From Serinicoccus chungangensis (GTDB taxonomy: Bacteria; Actinomycetota; Actinomycetes; Actinomycetales; Dermatophilaceae), in the NCBI RefSeq assembly GCF_001483745.1, contig NZ_LQBL01000028.1, positions 600,379-664,378 on the forward strand: a stretch of DNA of 64,000 nucleotides, in the 5' to 3' direction. This document shows positions 1 to 9,118 of this stretch, one piece after another. A program made the translations under genes and the position numbers. How positions within the stretch are numbered: the stretch's first letter is position 1; every line of letters begins with the position of its first letter. The notes under the pieces are model-generated. The model was not told the DNA's origin. It searched no databases and worked only from the letters and a program-made list of their open reading frames with translations.

Positions 1-338
1 ATCCGGGCCAGCAGCTCCTGCGGCTTGAACGGCTTGACGACGTAGTCGTCGGCGCCGGCCTCCAGACCCAGGACGACGTCCTTGGTGTCCGTGCGGGCGG
101 TGAGCATGACGACGGGGATCCCGGACTCGGCGCGCAGCTCACGGCATACCTCGATCCCGTCCTTGGACGGCAGCATGACGTCCAGGAGGACGAGGTCGGG
201 GCGGAACTCGCGGAACATCGGCATCGCCCGTCCCCCGTCGGCGCAGCTCGCGACCTCGTAGCCCTCCTTGCGCAGCACGATGCCCAGCATCTCGGCCAGG
301 GCCTGGTCGTCGTCGACCACGAGTACTCGAGCGCTCAC
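1..338 (-). CDS. mtrA: Response regulator MtrA, receiver domain (partial, cut by window start)
   Basis: OmpR-family response regulator; in actinobacteria MtrA is phosphorylated by MtrB and controls cell wall and division genes. The 112 visible residues form a receiver domain: acidic pocket VVDDDQ near residues 7-12, phospho-acceptor Asp in LLDVMLP (about residue 55), T/S switch in VMLTA, and Lys in VKPFKP. The DNA-binding domain lies outside the window. The GTG start at 338 has AGGAGG 5 nt upstream. It lies 34 bp downstream of ahcY on the same strand; in M. tuberculosis tmk sits between them and is absent here. The codon pair for Val-Cys (GTA-TGC) forms one copy of the dispersed GGTATGCC motif. 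The MtrA assignment rests on sequence style plus ahcY neighbourhood. Confidence 0.9.
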   Translation of the reverse strand, partial: MSARVLVVDDDQALAEMLGIVLRKEGYEVASCADGGRAMPMFREFRPDLVLLDVMLPSKDGIEVCRELRAESGIPVVMLTARTDTKDVVLGLEAGADDYVVKPFKPQELLAR

Positions 339-372
339 GGGTTCCTCCTGCGTCTGTGCCCCTGCACCAGCA

Positions 373-1836
<1,464 letters not shown>

Positions 1837-1842
1837 GGGGTC

Positions 1843-1848
1843 ATGCTA
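1843..1848 (-). promoter_or_regulatory. -10 box of ahcY (TAGCAT), fused to the mtr stop codon
   Basis: TAGCAT lies 6 nt upstream of the ahcY ATG, the spacing expected for leaderless initiation. Its first three bases are the TAG stop codon of mtr. No clear -35 element was found. Confidence 0.6.
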
Positions 1849-3276
1849 CGTGTCGCCCCCGACGTCCTCGGGCACGTGCAGGCCCAGCAGCGCGTTCTCG
1901 AGCACCTCGGACAGCGCCGGGTGGATCCAGTACTGGCCCCGCGCCAGCTCGTGGGCGGTCACCGACGGGCCCATGCTCAGCGCCTGGATGGCGGGCTGGA
2001 TGAGGGTGCTGGCCATCGGGCCCATGGCGTGCACCCCGAGCAGCCGCCCGGTCGCGGCGTCCCCCACCGCCTTGAGCAGCCCGGTGGTGTCCTCCATCGC
2101 CCAGCCGTACGCGGTGTCGCCGAACCGCTGCACCTTGGTCGTCACGGCATACCCCTCGTCCTGGGCCTGCGCCTCGGTGAGGCCGACGCAGGCCATCTGC
2201 GGGTGGGTGAAGACGGCGGCCGGCACGAACCGGTGGTCGAAGGCACGGAGGTCGTCGGGGTGGGCGAGGTTGTGGGCGACCGCCCGGGCCTCGTGGTTCG
2301 CCACGTGCTTGAGCTGGTGCTCGGAGGAGGCGTCGCCCAGCGACCACACGCCGGCGACGGCGGTGCGGCCGAAGCGGTCCACGACGACCCGCCCGTCGTC
2401 GTGGGTGGACACCCCGGTGTGCTCGAGCCCGAGGTCGTGGGTGTGCGGGGTGCGTCCCGTCGCCACGAGGAGGACCTCCCCGCTCGCCGTGGAGCCGTCG
2501 GACAGGGTCAGCTCGATCTCCGACTCCCCCTGCTCGAGCGAGACGGCCTCGACCCCGGTGCGGACGTCCCACTGCGCCCGCGCGAGGTCGGTCCAGGCGG
2601 CGGCCAGCTCCGCGTCGAGGGCGCGCAGGAGCCCGTCGCCGCGGGTGACGATCCGGACCTCCACGCCGAGGGCGGAGAAGATGTGGGCGAACTCTGCGGC
2701 GATGTAGCCGCCGCCGAGGATGACCATGCTGGCGGGCAGCTCGGGCAGCCGCATGACGGTGTCGGAGGTGTGGAAGGGCACCCCCGAGTCGAGGACGACG
2801 TCGGGGACGTGGGGCCGCGAACCGGTCGCGATGACGACCTGGTCGCCCGTGATGCGGTGCACCGAGCCCAGCTCGTGGTGGCCGCCGGGCCGGGTGATCT
2901 CGATCTCCAGCTCGTGGTCGGAGACGAAGCGGGCGTGACCGAGGTAGGCCTCGGTGTGCCCACCGTCGACGCGGTAGTCGCGACCACCGTCGCTGATCGG
3001 GTCGATCCGGCCGAAGACGCGGTCCCGGATGTCGGTCCACCGCACCTGGTCCAGGCTCGCGTCGATGCCGAACCGGGAGGCGTCGCGGATGGTCGAGGCC
3101 ACCTCCGCGGCGTACACGAACATCTTGGTGGGGATGCAGCCGACGTTGAGGCAGGTGCCACCGAAGACCCCGCCCTCGACCACGGCGATGCGACGCCCCT
3201 CCAGCTCGGGGGTGACCAGCGAGTTGCCGGAGCCGGTGCCGATGATGACGAGGTCGTAGTGGGTGGTGTCGCTCAC
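1846..3276 (-). CDS. mtr: Mycothione reductase
   Basis: FAD/NADPH pyridine nucleotide-disulfide oxidoreductase of 476 residues that reduces mycothiol disulfide, the actinobacterial counterpart of glutathione reductase. Seen: FAD-binding GTGSGN at 13-18, redox-active pair C42/C47 in GGTCLNVGCIPTKM, a second dinucleotide motif (ILGGGYIAAEFAH), ATGR, GDAS, and the C-terminal YWIHPALSEV carrying the active-site His. It fits the mycothione reductase subfamily better than lipoamide dehydrogenase, but this was judged by eye. GTG start at 3276, 6 nt after a TAGGCT -10 box. Its TAG stop doubles as the start of the ahcY -10 box. Confidence 0.9.
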   Translation of the reverse strand: MSDTTHYDLVIIGTGSGNSLVTPELEGRRIAVVEGGVFGGTCLNVGCIPTKMFVYAAEVASTIRDASRFGIDASLDQVRWTDIRDRVFGRIDPISDGGRDYRVDGGHTEAYLGHARFVSDHELEIEITRPGGHHELGSVHRITGDQVVIATGSRPHVPDVVLDSGVPFHTSDTVMRLPELPASMVILGGGYIAAEFAHIFSALGVEVRIVTRGDGLLRALDAELAAAWTDLARAQWDVRTGVEAVSLEQGESEIELTLSDGSTASGEVLLVATGRTPHTHDLGLEHTGVSTHDDGRVVVDRFGRTAVAGVWSLGDASSEHQLKHVANHEARAVAHNLAHPDDLRAFDHRFVPAAVFTHPQMACVGLTEAQAQDEGYAVTTKVQRFGDTAYGWAMEDTTGLLKAVGDAATGRLLGVHAMGPMASTLIQPAIQALSMGPSVTAHELARGQYWIHPALSEVLENALLGLHVPEDVGGDT

Positions 3277-3282
3277 CTCGTC

Positions 3283-3288
3283 AGCCTA
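3283..3288 (-). promoter_or_regulatory. -10 box of mtr (TAGGCT), leaderless
   Basis: TAGGCT ends 6 nt before the mtr GTG start. No ribosome-binding site can fit, so leaderless initiation is inferred. Confidence 0.6.
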
Positions 3289-3366
3289 GTTCGCCCCTAG
3301 ACCCGCGCCACCCGAGGTGGGGGTCGGCTCCCGGGCGCGCGGGGAGAGACGTCCGCTCAGGACCAG

Positions 3367-3395
3367 TTGACTTCGTACAGGTGTTCGACTACACT
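3367..3395 (+). promoter_or_regulatory. Strong housekeeping promoter of the DUF222/HNH gene
   Basis: TTGACT (3367-3372) and TACACT (3390-3395) are separated by exactly 17 bp, one of the closest matches to a housekeeping-sigma promoter in the window. The predicted transcription start near 3402 gives a leader of about 50 nt before the GTG at 3451. Confidence 0.75.
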
Positions 3396-3450
3396 GAGAT
3401 CAACCCGCCGGGCGGCGGGGGTGAGCTGGTCCTCGGGGGAGGTGGGTGTC

Positions 3451-5346
3451 GTGGTCGCATCGGTGGTCGTGCCGTCTCAGGAGCAGCCGGGGCACGCCGT
3501 GCTGGGGGTGCTGGGGGTCATCGGCGCCGCACGGGCGGGGTTGGAGGCGCGACTGATCGAGGCCGCGCGGATCGTGGTCGCCGCGACGGGGGCGGCACTG
3601 CTCACCGACAAAGGTTTCGCGACCGTGGGAGAGCTGACCGACGCGCAGCGACGGGCGTGGAGGTGCGAGGCCAAGCGGGCCGCGTGCGCGGAGATCGAGG
3701 CCACCCTCGGCCTGGGGGTGGTCGAGGCTCGACAGCTCGTGGGCGTCGCCTGCGCACCCAGGGGTGTCCGAGCCCCGGTGCTGGGCGCGCTGGACCGGGG
3801 TGAGGTGACGTGGGGCATGGTCCGCGACTTCTGGCGGCGCTGTGCACGGCTCTCCTCCGACGACGCGTCCCTGGTCGCGGAGTCCCTCTTCGGCACCGAG
3901 GCCGCCACCGCCGCACCTGAGCGCCTCACCCCCGACGACGACCTCAGGGACACCCCGTGGCACGCCGCCGACTACCGGGCCGCGCTGGAACGCGAGGCCA
4001 CCCGCGCCGAGGGTGTCGACGTCCAGGCCGAACGCGACCGGCGACGGGAGGCCTACCGGCAGCGACGCGCCGGTGTGGTCGTCCACGACGACGGGACCGC
4101 CACGCTGTCCGTCACAGGACCCCTCATCTCCGTCGTCGCCGCACACTCCCGCATCGAGCGCGCTGCGCGCCTCCTGCGCAAGCACGGCGACCCCCGCACC
4201 CTGGACCAGCTCCGCGCCGACACCATCGCCGGCCTGCTCGTCCACGGACGCCTCCCCCTTCCCGACGCGGGGGACGACGCACCAGGATGGCGGGAGCTGC
4301 AGGTGCCGGACCTGGACCGGATCGCCCGCGTCATCACCGGCATGCCGACCGTCCAGCTCCAGGTCGTCCTGCCCTGGGACACCCTCACGGGGACGCCGGC
4401 GGGCATCGGTGCCAGCGAGGACGAGCGGCGCGGCCGGGGCGTGGCCCAGCTGCTCGGAGCACATCCCGCCGCCCTGACCCCCGGCCATGCGCGCGAGCTC
4501 ACCCTCATGCCGGGCACCACCCTGAGCCGGCTCCTGAGCGACCCCGCGGACGGACGCCTCGTCGAACGCTCCCTCACGACCTACCGGCCCGACGCGGACA
4601 TGCGCCGGCAGGTCCTCGCGGCCGACCTCCACTCCCGCGCGCCCGGCACCCGGCACCCGGGCACGACCTGCGAACTCGACCACGTCCGCCCGTGGGGCGG
4701 CTCGGACGAGGGGGGCCAAGCCCGGGGCGGCCCGACAGCCGAGACCAACCTCGTCGCGCTGGGCCGGCGACCGCACCAGCTCAAGACGCTCGGCTGGGCC
4801 ACCGCCCGCATCAACGACCTGCGCGACCTGACCTGGACCACGCTGCTCGGTCACACCTCGACCACCCGGAGCCACGACTACCGCCACTACGTGGCCGGCC
4901 CCCCGCCGTCCGCGGCCGGACGGGGCGGCACCGCGGACCCCCCGCCACCGGCTGACCCGGACGAGCAGCGCGACCTGCTGAACCGCGCGCTCTACGACGC
5001 CCTCGGCGCACGAGGGCCCGACGCCCTCCTCACCGACGACGACGACCACCCCGGCGCCGGCGACCACGGCGGTCCGCTGTCGCGCTGGATGTTCGTCCCG
5101 CGCCGCTGCGCCGGTTCGCAGCCCCCACCGGCACCCCACCGCACCTCCACCGCTGCATCCGACCCCGCGGCAGCCGAGCCTGAGGAACCGAGCACGAGAC
5201 GGGACCCAAGCGTCACACGGGACCTGGGCGTCACACGGGACCCGGGTGCGACACGGGACCCGGGTGCGACACGGGATCCGGGCAGTCGAGCCGATCCACC
5301 AGGAACGCCCGGGACGTCCCCTCCGGACGAACCCCCACCCTTCTGA
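3451..5346 (+). CDS. DUF222 domain / HNH endonuclease-fold protein (13E12 type)
   Basis: 631-residue member of the actinobacterial 13E12-like family: an N-terminal DUF222 region (about 20-330) followed by an HNH nuclease module (CELDHVRPW ... ETNLVALGRRPHQLK, about 410-460). The family is multi-copy and of unsettled function, often treated as mobile-element-related nuclease. GTG 3451 is chosen because GGGGAGG ends 8 nt upstream; an earlier in-frame TTG at 3367 is actually the -35 hexamer of the promoter. The C-terminus (about 590 on) is a low-complexity tail with TRDPGA-like hexapeptide repeats. It lies alone between mtr and the kyn genes, convergent with kynU across 16 bp. Confidence 0.85.
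   Translation: MVASVVVPSQEQPGHAVLGVLGVIGAARAGLEARLIEAARIVVAATGAALLTDKGFATVGELTDAQRRAWRCEAKRAACAEIEATLGLGVVEARQLVGVACAPRGVRAPVLGALDRGEVTWGMVRDFWRRCARLSSDDASLVAESLFGTEAATAAPERLTPDDDLRDTPWHAADYRAALEREATRAEGVDVQAERDRRREAYRQRRAGVVVHDDGTATLSVTGPLISVVAAHSRIERAARLLRKHGDPRTLDQLRADTIAGLLVHGRLPLPDAGDDAPGWRELQVPDLDRIARVITGMPTVQLQVVLPWDTLTGTPAGIGASEDERRGRGVAQLLGAHPAALTPGHARELTLMPGTTLSRLLSDPADGRLVERSLTTYRPDADMRRQVLAADLHSRAPGTRHPGTTCELDHVRPWGGSDEGGQARGGPTAETNLVALGRRPHQLKTLGWATARINDLRDLTWTTLLGHTSTTRSHDYRHYVAGPPPSAAGRGGTADPPPPADPDEQRDLLNRALYDALGARGPDALLTDDDDHPGAGDHGGPLSRWMFVPRRCAGSQPPPAPHRTSTAASDPAAAEPEEPSTRRDPSVTRDLGVTRDPGATRDPGATRDPGSRADPPGTPGTSPPDEPPPF
5195..5282 (+). repeat. 18-bp in-frame tandem repeats in the DUF222/HNH C-terminus
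   Basis: About four to five imperfect copies encode TRDPxx hexapeptides; two adjacent copies are identical at DNA level (ACACGGGACCCGGGTGCG). Such perfect copies suggest recent slippage in a disordered tail. Confidence 0.8.
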
Positions 5347-5362
5347 GGACGGGGGCCGCCGC

Positions 5363-6598
5363 TCAGCGCTGCAGCTCCTCCCGGACGGCGTCCAGCCCGT
5401 GCCACACCTCGACGAAGGTGGTGGACAGCGGCGACAGGCCCAGCCGCAGCCCGTCCGGGGATCGGAAGTCCGGGATCACCCCGCGCTCCCAGAGCCGGGG
5501 GTATGCCGCCTCGAAGGCCGGGTGGCGCAGCGTCAGATGGCCGCCCCGCCGCTCGTGCGCCCGTGGGCTGGCGACGACGACGCCCAGCTCGGTGGGCCAC
5601 GACTCCACGACGGACCAGGCGAAGTCGGTGAGGCGCAGGGACTTGCGCCGCACCTCCTCGATGCCGGCCTCGGCGAGCAGCTGGGCACCCAGGCGCACCG
5701 GCACCATGCCGATGATGGGCGGAGTGCCGCTCACGAGGGCCCGGATGCCCGCGGCGGGCTGGTAGCCCTGCTCCATGCGGAAGGGGTCGCGACGGCCCAT
5801 CCAGCCCTGCACCGGCTGCTGCAGCGTCGGCAGGTCGTGGTGGCGGCGGGCGAGGTAGGCGTGGGCCGGCGCGCCCGGGCCCCCGCACAGGTACTTGTAG
5901 TCGCACCCCACGGCGGCGTCCCAGCCCCACTCGTCGGCCCGCACCGGGACCGAGCCGGCGCTGTGGCTGGTGTCCCACAGCACGAGGGCGCCGGCGTCGT
6001 GCGCCAGCCCGGTGATGCGGCCCGCCTCGGCGACGAAGCCCGAGCGGTAGGCCACGTGCGAGAGGAGGACCACCCCGGTGCTGTCGCCGACGACCTTCGC
6101 GACCTGCTCCGGGGTCACCCCGGCGGCCGGGTCGGCGTCGATCCACCGCAGGACGAGGTCGCGCTCGGCCGCCACGCCCTCCGCGACGTAGCGGTCGGTC
6201 GGGAAGTTGTCGGTGTCGAGCACGAGCTCGCGGCGTGCCGGGTCCGTCGCGAGCTGGTGGTCCACGAGGGCCCGGAGCACCTTGTAGAGCAGGACGGTGG
6301 TCGAGTCGGCGACCACCGTCTGCCCGGGGGCCGCACCCAGGGCGGCGGCGCCGACGAGGTCGCCGACCTCCTCGGGCCAGCGCATCCACCCCTCGTCCCA
6401 GGACCGGATGAGGCGGGTGCCCCACTCCTGCCGGACGAAGCGCTCCATCTCCTGCGCGGCCCCGGCGACGGGGCGGCCCAGCGAGTTGCCGTCGAGATAG
6501 GACACCACGCCCTCGGCCCGCTCGAAGCGGGGCACGAAGCGCGCCAGCGGGTCCTGCGCGTCGAGCTCCTGCGCGCGCCGCAGGTCGGGATCAGCCAC
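5363..6598 (-). CDS. kynU: Kynureninase
   Basis: PLP-dependent enzyme that cleaves L-kynurenine to anthranilate and alanine (or 3-hydroxykynurenine to 3-hydroxyanthranilate). Seen: YLDGNSLGRP near residue 35, the phosphate-binding S/T cluster ADSTTVLLYK, FPTDRY, WDTSHSAG, and the PLP lysine at about 235 in DYKYLCGGPG. Length 411 is normal. GTG 6598 is preferred over the in-frame GTG 6607 because GGAGG lies 8 nt ahead of 6598 but abuts 6607. The start overlaps the kynA end by 8 bp, indicating translational coupling. No arylformamidase, the step between KynA and KynU, is visible in the window. Confidence 0.93.
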   Translation of the reverse strand: MADPDLRRAQELDAQDPLARFVPRFERAEGVVSYLDGNSLGRPVAGAAQEMERFVRQEWGTRLIRSWDEGWMRWPEEVGDLVGAAALGAAPGQTVVADSTTVLLYKVLRALVDHQLATDPARRELVLDTDNFPTDRYVAEGVAAERDLVLRWIDADPAAGVTPEQVAKVVGDSTGVVLLSHVAYRSGFVAEAGRITGLAHDAGALVLWDTSHSAGSVPVRADEWGWDAAVGCDYKYLCGGPGAPAHAYLARRHHDLPTLQQPVQGWMGRRDPFRMEQGYQPAAGIRALVSGTPPIIGMVPVRLGAQLLAEAGIEEVRRKSLRLTDFAWSVVESWPTELGVVVASPRAHERRGGHLTLRHPAFEAAYPRLWERGVIPDFRSPDGLRLGLSPLSTTFVEVWHGLDAVREELQR

Positions 6599-7595
6599 GC
6601 CCGTCACCTCCGTGGTAGCCCTCGGGCTCGACGTCCTGGATGGCCGAGCGCACGTCGTAGAGCTCGGGGAAGAAGGTCAGGTCCAGGGCGCGGCGCAGGA
6701 ACGGGGTCCCGCTCGATCCCCCGGTGCCCCGCTTGCTGCCGATGATGCGCTCCACCGTCTTGAGGTGACGGAAGCGCCATACCTGGAAGTTGTCCTCGAG
6801 GTCGACCAGCTCCTCGGCCGTCTCGTACTCCGCCCAGAAGCGCTGGGGGTCGGCGTAGACGCGCCCCAGCGCCTCGACGACGCCCGGGTGGGAGTGGTAG
6901 GGCTCCGAGACGTCACGCTCCAGCACCTCGGCGGGGATCGCGTGCCCGCGCCGGGCCAGCCAGGCCAGCACCTCGTCGTAGAGGCTCGGCCGGTGCAGCA
7001 GCCGGACCAGCTCGGCGTGCTGCTCCTCGTCGTGGGCGAAGACCGGGAGCATGCCGGCGTTCTTGTTGCCGAGCATGAACTCCACCGCGCGGTACTGCCA
7101 GCTCTGGAAACCGGATCCGGTGGCGAGGAAGGCCCGGAACCGGGCGTACTCGCTGGGGGTGAGCGTCGCGAGCACCGACCACTGCTCGGTCATGGAGGCC
7201 TGGATGTGCTTGACCCGGGCGATCCGCTTGAGCGCCTGCCGGTGGTCGTCGGCGCCCAGGAGCGTGCAGGCGCTGGTCAGCTCGTGGATCACCAGGCGCA
7301 GCCACAGCTCGGTCGTCTGGTGCTGGATGATGAAGAGCAGCTCGTCGTGCTGGGGAGGCGTGGCGCGCGGATGCTGCGCCGACAGCAGGGTGGGCAGGTC
7401 GAGGTAGGCACCGTAGGAGAGGTTGCGCCCGAAGTCGCTCTCGATCCCCTGCTCCAGGTCCCGCCGCGACCGGCTGTGCCGGCTCACCGGGTCCTCGCCC
7501 CGCTCCCCGTCGGCCACTGGGTCCTCGCCCCGCTCCCCGTCGGCCACTGGGTCCTCGCCCCGCTCCCCGCCGGCCGCCGGGTCCGGGCCGCTCAC
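6591..7595 (-). CDS. kynA: Tryptophan 2,3-dioxygenase with repeat-bearing N-terminus
   Basis: Haem enzyme converting L-tryptophan to N-formylkynurenine. The core starts near residue 45 (DFGRNLSYGAYL) and shows FIIQHQTTELWLRLVIHEL, QASMTEQW, SGFQSWQYRAVEFMLGNKN and the C-terminal PELYDVR. Total length 334; the first 40 or so residues are extra and consist of three GERGEDPVAD-type decapeptides, probably disordered. GTG 7595 overlaps the stop of the SIS gene (GTGA), so the start is fixed by coupling unless an internal start is used after the repeats. The gene is therefore the fifth member of a manB-type operon. Confidence 0.93.
   Translation of the reverse strand: MSGPDPAAGGERGEDPVADGERGEDPVADGERGEDPVSRHSRSRRDLEQGIESDFGRNLSYGAYLDLPTLLSAQHPRATPPQHDELLFIIQHQTTELWLRLVIHELTSACTLLGADDHRQALKRIARVKHIQASMTEQWSVLATLTPSEYARFRAFLATGSGFQSWQYRAVEFMLGNKNAGMLPVFAHDEEQHAELVRLLHRPSLYDEVLAWLARRGHAIPAEVLERDVSEPYHSHPGVVEALGRVYADPQRFWAEYETAEELVDLEDNFQVWRFRHLKTVERIIGSKRGTGGSSGTPFLRRALDLTFFPELYDVRSAIQDVEPEGYHGGDGRG
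7489..7578 (-). repeat. Three 30-bp tandem repeats in the 5' end of kynA
   Basis: Copies 7489-7518 and 7519-7548 are identical and 7549-7578 differs at a few bases. They encode the decapeptide GERGEDPVAD. Identical copies imply recent expansion and possible length variation between strains. Confidence 0.9.
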
Positions 7596-8884
7596 CGCGT
7601 CCGGTCCCGCAGGTCGGCGACGTGCGGCGAGACCGAGGGGTCCAGTCCCAGGCCGATCGCGAGATAGGTCGCCGCGAAGTCCACAGCGGCCACGTGGTCG
7701 GCGAGGCGCACGATCGGCGGCCCGCTCTCGGCCTGCACCTCCATGACCCGCACGCCCGCCTCGCGAGCGGTGGCGAGCACCGCATCGGTGAGGGCCTCCG
7801 CCTGCACCGACTCCCGCGTGGGCGGCTCGGCCGGCGCGTCGCGCAGCATGAGCAGCCCCAGCCGCGGCGGGGCCGGGCCGTCGAGGTAGGGGTCGGCGAA
7901 GAGGTCGTCCCGTCGACCCCCGTCACCGGGGCCGGTGGCGCGCTCCATGAGCTCGCCCTCCGGCTCGTCGAAGTGGTGCGGCTCCCAGCGCGAGGTGTCG
8001 ATGTCGCCCAGCCGGATCCGGGCGTCGTCGTAGGTGCCGGGGCGGCGGCCGCCGATGGCGGTGTAGGGCCCGTCGAAGCAGGCGACGATGCCGCTGGCCG
8101 CGTCGGGCAGCTCGCCGAAGGTCGCCGGGATGCGCGCCGTCCGGGCCAGCATGGAGGCGGCGCGTGCCGCGGCCACACCACCCAACGGACCGTCGCCGAG
8201 GACCACCGGCACCGTCTCGGCCAGCTGCACGGCCAGCACCTTCGCAGGGTTGACGAAGGCGTCCGAGGAGGGCCGGAACTCCTCGGCGCGCGTGTCGAGC
8301 CGGTCGGCGACCCCGACCACCATGTCCGTGGAGGCCTCGAGCAGGCCGAGCCGGTCGGCACCGATGAGGACCGGCGTCAGCAGGGTCCACAGGGCGGTGC
8401 GCGAGCTGGTGCGCCCTCCGCTGCCCACCCCGACGTGCACCCCCCGGGCGCGCCGGCACACCTGCGCCAGGGGGGAGTCGTCGGCCCCGACGGTGAGCAG
8501 CATCGCCCCGCGGCGCGCAGCCTCGGCGGCGACGGCCAACGGCCCCGGCGCGCGCCCGGAGAGCGACACGGCGACCACGAGGTCCATCGGGCCCACCCAC
8601 CCCGGGAGCGGCAGGTTGCGCCGGGCCTGGACCGGGACCGGTGAGCCCGGCTCCGCGAGCAGCTCCAGGACCTCGGCGACGATCGAGGAGCCACCGATGG
8701 CCGCCACGAGGACCGACCTCGGCCGCTCGCTGCGGGCCAGCCGGTCGATGCCGGCCTCCTCGGTCAGCGTCATCGCCTCGCGCACCTGGGCGCCGGCGCT
8801 CGCGAGCGCCCGCAGGGTCTCCCGGGAGTCCTTGCGCGCCAGCTCGTCCGGGTCGTCGAGCAGCGCTTCGTCGATGTAGGGCAC
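7592..8884 (-). CDS. SIS-domain phosphosugar isomerase-like protein (Rv3256c type)
   Basis: 430-residue protein resembling bifunctional phosphoglucose/phosphomannose isomerases. An N-terminal SIS half (about 55-190: VAAIGGSSIVAEV, VAVSLSGRAPGPL) is followed by a second half with DAFVNPAKVLAVQLAETVPVVLGDGPLGG. The position beside manB matches Rv3256c of M. tuberculosis, pointing to mannose-phosphate supply for cell-envelope glycans. GTG 8884 is chosen because GGAGG lies 4 nt upstream and the 42 in-frame codons before it look non-coding. Enzyme activity is inferred from family and context. The coding end overlaps kynA by 4 bp. Confidence 0.8.
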   Translation of the reverse strand: MPYIDEALLDDPDELARKDSRETLRALASAGAQVREAMTLTEEAGIDRLARSERPRSVLVAAIGGSSIVAEVLELLAEPGSPVPVQARRNLPLPGWVGPMDLVVAVSLSGRAPGPLAVAAEAARRGAMLLTVGADDSPLAQVCRRARGVHVGVGSGGRTSSRTALWTLLTPVLIGADRLGLLEASTDMVVGVADRLDTRAEEFRPSSDAFVNPAKVLAVQLAETVPVVLGDGPLGGVAAARAASMLARTARIPATFGELPDAASGIVACFDGPYTAIGGRRPGTYDDARIRLGDIDTSRWEPHHFDEPEGELMERATGPGDGGRRDDLFADPYLDGPAPPRLGLLMLRDAPAEPPTRESVQAEALTDAVLATAREAGVRVMEVQAESGPPIVRLADHVAAVDFAATYLAIGLGLDPSVSPHVADLRDRTR

Positions 8885-8901
8885 GTGACCTCCGCCGCGG
8901 C

Positions 8902-9117
8902 TCAGTCGGTGACCGTGACGACGTGGGCGTCGTCGACGAGGAGGACGGGTATGCCGTCGCGCCAGGGGTAGCGCCGACGCCGCCCCGGCCCGTCGCAGTC
9001 CTCGGCGCACTCGAGCACGGGCGCGCCGTGCTCGTCGGTCCGGTCGAGGAGCTCGTGCCGCCCCACCGGGCAGCGCAGGATGCTGCGCACCCAGGGGTCG
9101 TACTCCGGTCGCGCCAT
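8902..9117 (-). CDS. Trm112-like zinc-ribbon-type small protein
   Basis: 71-residue Trm112/UPF0434-type protein: ILRCPVGRHELL near the start, CAEDCDG in the middle, and YPWRDGIPVLLVDDA at the end, the family signature. Such proteins often partner methyltransferases; the role here is unknown. Three Cys rather than the usual four are evident. AGGAGG lies 8 nt before the ATG inside the manB end, and only one base separates the genes. The Ile in GIP uses the rare ATA codon, generating a GGTATGCC motif copy on the opposite strand. Confidence 0.85.
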   Translation of the reverse strand: MARPEYDPWVRSILRCPVGRHELLDRTDEHGAPVLECAEDCDGPGRRRRYPWRDGIPVLLVDDAHVVTVTD

Positions 9118-9118
9118 C

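Noticed and set aside
3367-3450. TTG 3367 as the start of the DUF222 gene
   Set aside because: TTG is part of the -35 hexamer, upstream of the predicted transcription start; GTG 3451 has a proper ribosome-binding site.
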